Shown here: in pieces, positions 5,920 to 6,846 of the stretch | Layout of the letters: each line of letters opens with the position of its first letter | How positions within the stretch are numbered: position 1 is the first letter of the stretch | Source of the DNA: a bacterium | GTDB taxonomy: Bacteria; Pseudomonadota; Gammaproteobacteria; Burkholderiales; Methylophilaceae | DNA: 6,846 nucleotides | Direction: 5' to 3' | Assembly: GCA_027310505.1 (NCBI GenBank) | Contig: DAIDAS010000078.1 | Coordinates: 1-6,846 of the forward strand | Made by a program: the position numbers and the translations under genes | The notes under the pieces: model-generated | Database searches by the model: none | What the model was told of the DNA's origin: nothing | The model's input: the letters and a program-made list of their open reading frames with translations, nothing else

Positions 5920-6314
5920 CACAAGAACGGGATACCGCAAAAAAAATCGTCGAAATTCTGGAGCAAGGCGCTGCCGGCCTGGATGAGCCGACCCTTGCCA
6001 AGCTGGCGTCTGCGCGCAGACAGGCTGTGGCTGCGATGGAGGGTCATGCCCGTGTTGCCAATGTCGAATTGGCGCACGCCGGGATGGGGCGGTTCATTTC
6101 CAGCCACCTGCATGGCCGACATGCCTGGGTGCCGACGCTGATCGCCCTGGCAATCGTCCTGATGGTCGTTGCCGTGGTACAGAACAATTTTCAGAAAAAC
6201 TCCACGAGGGAGCCGCTTGAGGCGGATGCTCTGCTGCTTGCTTCCGATTTGCCTCCGGAGGCTTATGTCGATAAAGGGTTTGACGCATGGTTAGAAAATT
6301 CTTCGCAGCCTTGA
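5916..6314 (+). CDS. DUF3619 family single-span membrane protein, possible anti-sigma factor
   Basis: The 132-aa protein has a cytoplasmic-looking N-terminal region (1-70) with a helical stretch and the segment LDEPTLAKLASARRQAV. One membrane helix follows at about 71-89 (WVPTLIALAIVLMVVAVV), then a short acidic C-terminal part with LLLASDLPPEAYVDKGFDAWL, which I recall as the DUF3619 signature. The start ATG overlaps the sigma-factor TGA (ATGA), with AGGA 8 bases upstream, so the two proteins are made in linked amounts. Tight coupling to an ECF sigma factor plus a one-span topology is the layout of many anti-sigma factors. There is no HxxxCxxC zinc motif (no cysteine at all), so it would not be a ZAS-type one. 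Function is inference; family call is good. Confidence 0.8.
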   Translation: MTQERDTAKKIVEILEQGAAGLDEPTLAKLASARRQAVAAMEGHARVANVELAHAGMGRFISSHLHGRHAWVPTLIALAIVLMVVAVVQNNFQKNSTREPLEADALLLASDLPPEAYVDKGFDAWLENSSQP

Positions 6315-6730
6315 TGCTGGCGAGCGCCATGTCGGCACCGCTCGCCCATGCTGAAGGCCCGGCCAGTTCGGCCACGTGGGCGCAGTTGAATGGGGATCAG
6401 AAACAGGTATTGGCACCGTTGGCGGCAGAGTGGGATGCGTTACGTCCCTGGCAGCGCGAGAAGATGCTCGATATCGCGCGCGATTACCCGAGGATGAACC
6501 CGCAGCAACAGGATCGGGTGCGGAGACGCCTCGATAACTGGAGCCGCATGACCCCTTACGAGCGTGAAAACGCGCGCAAGAAATACCAGCAGTTCAATAC
6601 ACTGTCACCTGAAAAGCAGGAAGAACTGCGCGCAAAATGGCGCGAATACCAGCGCTTGTCAGAAACTGAGCGTGAAAAGCTGCGTGGCAATCGCCCCGAG
6701 CCGACGCCTGAAGACGATCTGGGTAATTGA
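6287..6730 (+). CDS. Secreted DUF3106 protein built of 18-residue helical repeats
   Basis: The 147-aa protein has a signal peptide (RK then a hydrophobic run, likely cut after AHA at residue 22), so it should be periplasmic. From residue 31 on it is a tandem array with aromatic residues exactly 18 apart (W31, W49, Y67, W85, F103, Y121), ending in a charged Pro-rich tail. It is very rich in Arg, Glu, Gln and Lys and has no cysteine. The start ATG has AAAGGG 8 bases upstream and overlaps the DUF3619 gene by 28 bases, so the two are coupled. DUF3106 proteins have no known role that I can name. Location and operon suggest a periplasmic partner of the DUF3619/RDD membrane proteins, for example a stress sensor or chaperone-like scaffold; this is inference. 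Confidence 0.82.
   Translation: MVRKFFAALMLASAMSAPLAHAEGPASSATWAQLNGDQKQVLAPLAAEWDALRPWQREKMLDIARDYPRMNPQQQDRVRRRLDNWSRMTPYERENARKKYQQFNTLSPEKQEELRAKWREYQRLSETEREKLRGNRPEPTPEDDLGN
6377..6691 (+). repeat. Six tandem 18-residue (54-bp) coding repeats in the DUF3106 gene
   Basis: Residues 31-135 align as five full and one partial copy. Column 1 is aromatic (W, W, Y, W, F, Y) and column 4 is Leu or Met in all copies. Columns 5-6 are mostly N/T/S/R followed by Pro, a helix N-cap, columns 8-9 are Gln/Glu/Lys/Arg, and column 12 is aliphatic (L, M, V, A, L, L). The best copies are WSRMTPYERENARKKYQQ and FNTLSPEKQEELRAKWRE. The DNA copies have diverged, so the repeat is kept at protein level. Each unit is probably a capped helix plus a turn. 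Confidence 0.75.
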
Positions 6731-6744
6731 GCGCGCCGGGATTG

Positions 6745-6846
6745 ATGCGCCGCCTCGGCAGCGTGCTGTATGAATGCTTGACGGTGGCGGCGCTCTGGCT
6801 GCTTGCGTCAGCTGTATTTACCAGTCTTTATGGCTTGGCGGAGCAA
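6745..6846 (+). CDS. RDD family membrane protein, N-terminal fragment (cut by window end)
   Basis: Thirty-four codons are visible, beginning MRRLGSVLYECL and continuing into a hydrophobic helix (about residues 12-30, LTVAALWLLASAVFTSLYG). The Arg-Arg start followed by a Y-E pair at the head of the first membrane helix is typical of RDD proteins, multi-span membrane proteins, some of which are linked to ion exchange. A TTG at 6727 in the same frame overlaps the upstream stop and is an alternative start; I prefer the ATG at 6745. It follows the DUF3106 gene by 14 bases, so it is the fourth gene of the sigma operon. The short visible length limits certainty. Confidence 0.65.
   Translation, partial: MRRLGSVLYECLTVAALWLLASAVFTSLYGLAEQ

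Noticed and set aside
1..6846. tRNA, rRNA, CRISPR array, insertion sequence or attachment site
   Set aside because: No tRNA-like cloverleaf, regular repeat-spacer array, transposase-like protein or terminal inverted repeats were seen on reading both strands.

Overview
The window looks like a chromosomal segment of a betaproteobacterium. The evidence is gene content: a PilS/PilR two-component pair preceded by a small PP0621-type protein, next to a sigma factor - DUF3619 - DUF3106 - RDD gene string that I recognise as a typical betaproteobacterial cluster. Genus cannot be read from the sequence; a Nitrosomonadales/Burkholderiales-type genome is an inference.

Layout. (1) Positions 1-133 are the acidic, Gln-rich tail of an unidentified plus-strand protein. 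A perfect 12-bp hairpin (153-181) separates it from the convergent gene that follows. (2) Positions 193-2007 form an accessory-looking island. A secreted GlcG/HbpS-like (DUF336) protein on the minus strand is divergent, across a 303-bp partly AT-rich intergenic region, from a stand-alone BTAD/SARP-type regulator on the plus strand. (3) Positions 2052-5231 are a minus-strand operon, read right to left: PP0621-like small membrane/zinc-ribbon protein, pilS sensor kinase, pilR sigma-54 activator. The genes are coupled by a 4-bp ATGA overlap and then an 8-bp overlap. (4) Positions 5232-5352 are a compact divergent promoter region. It holds an extended -10 box with a perfect inverted repeat at the predicted transcription start for the plus-strand operon, and a GG-N10-GC sigma-54-like element for the pilSR operon. 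(5) Positions 5353-6846 are a plus-strand operon: ECF-type sigma factor, DUF3619 single-span membrane protein (ATGA overlap), secreted DUF3106 protein (28-bp overlap), and the start of an RDD membrane protein cut by the window edge.

How the genes may work together. PilS and PilR have all the residues needed for phosphotransfer and sigma-54 activation, so they should control sigma-54 promoters, classically those of type IV pilus genes; no pilus gene is in the window. The sigma/DUF3619/DUF3106/RDD operon has the architecture of an envelope-sensing sigma/anti-sigma module: cytoplasmic sigma factor, one-span membrane partner, periplasmic helical-repeat protein, multi-span membrane protein. That reading is inference and is the main candidate here for an under-described system. 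The DUF3106 protein consists of about six copies of an exact 18-residue repeat, which is directly visible. No tRNA, rRNA, CRISPR array, transposase or attachment site was seen.
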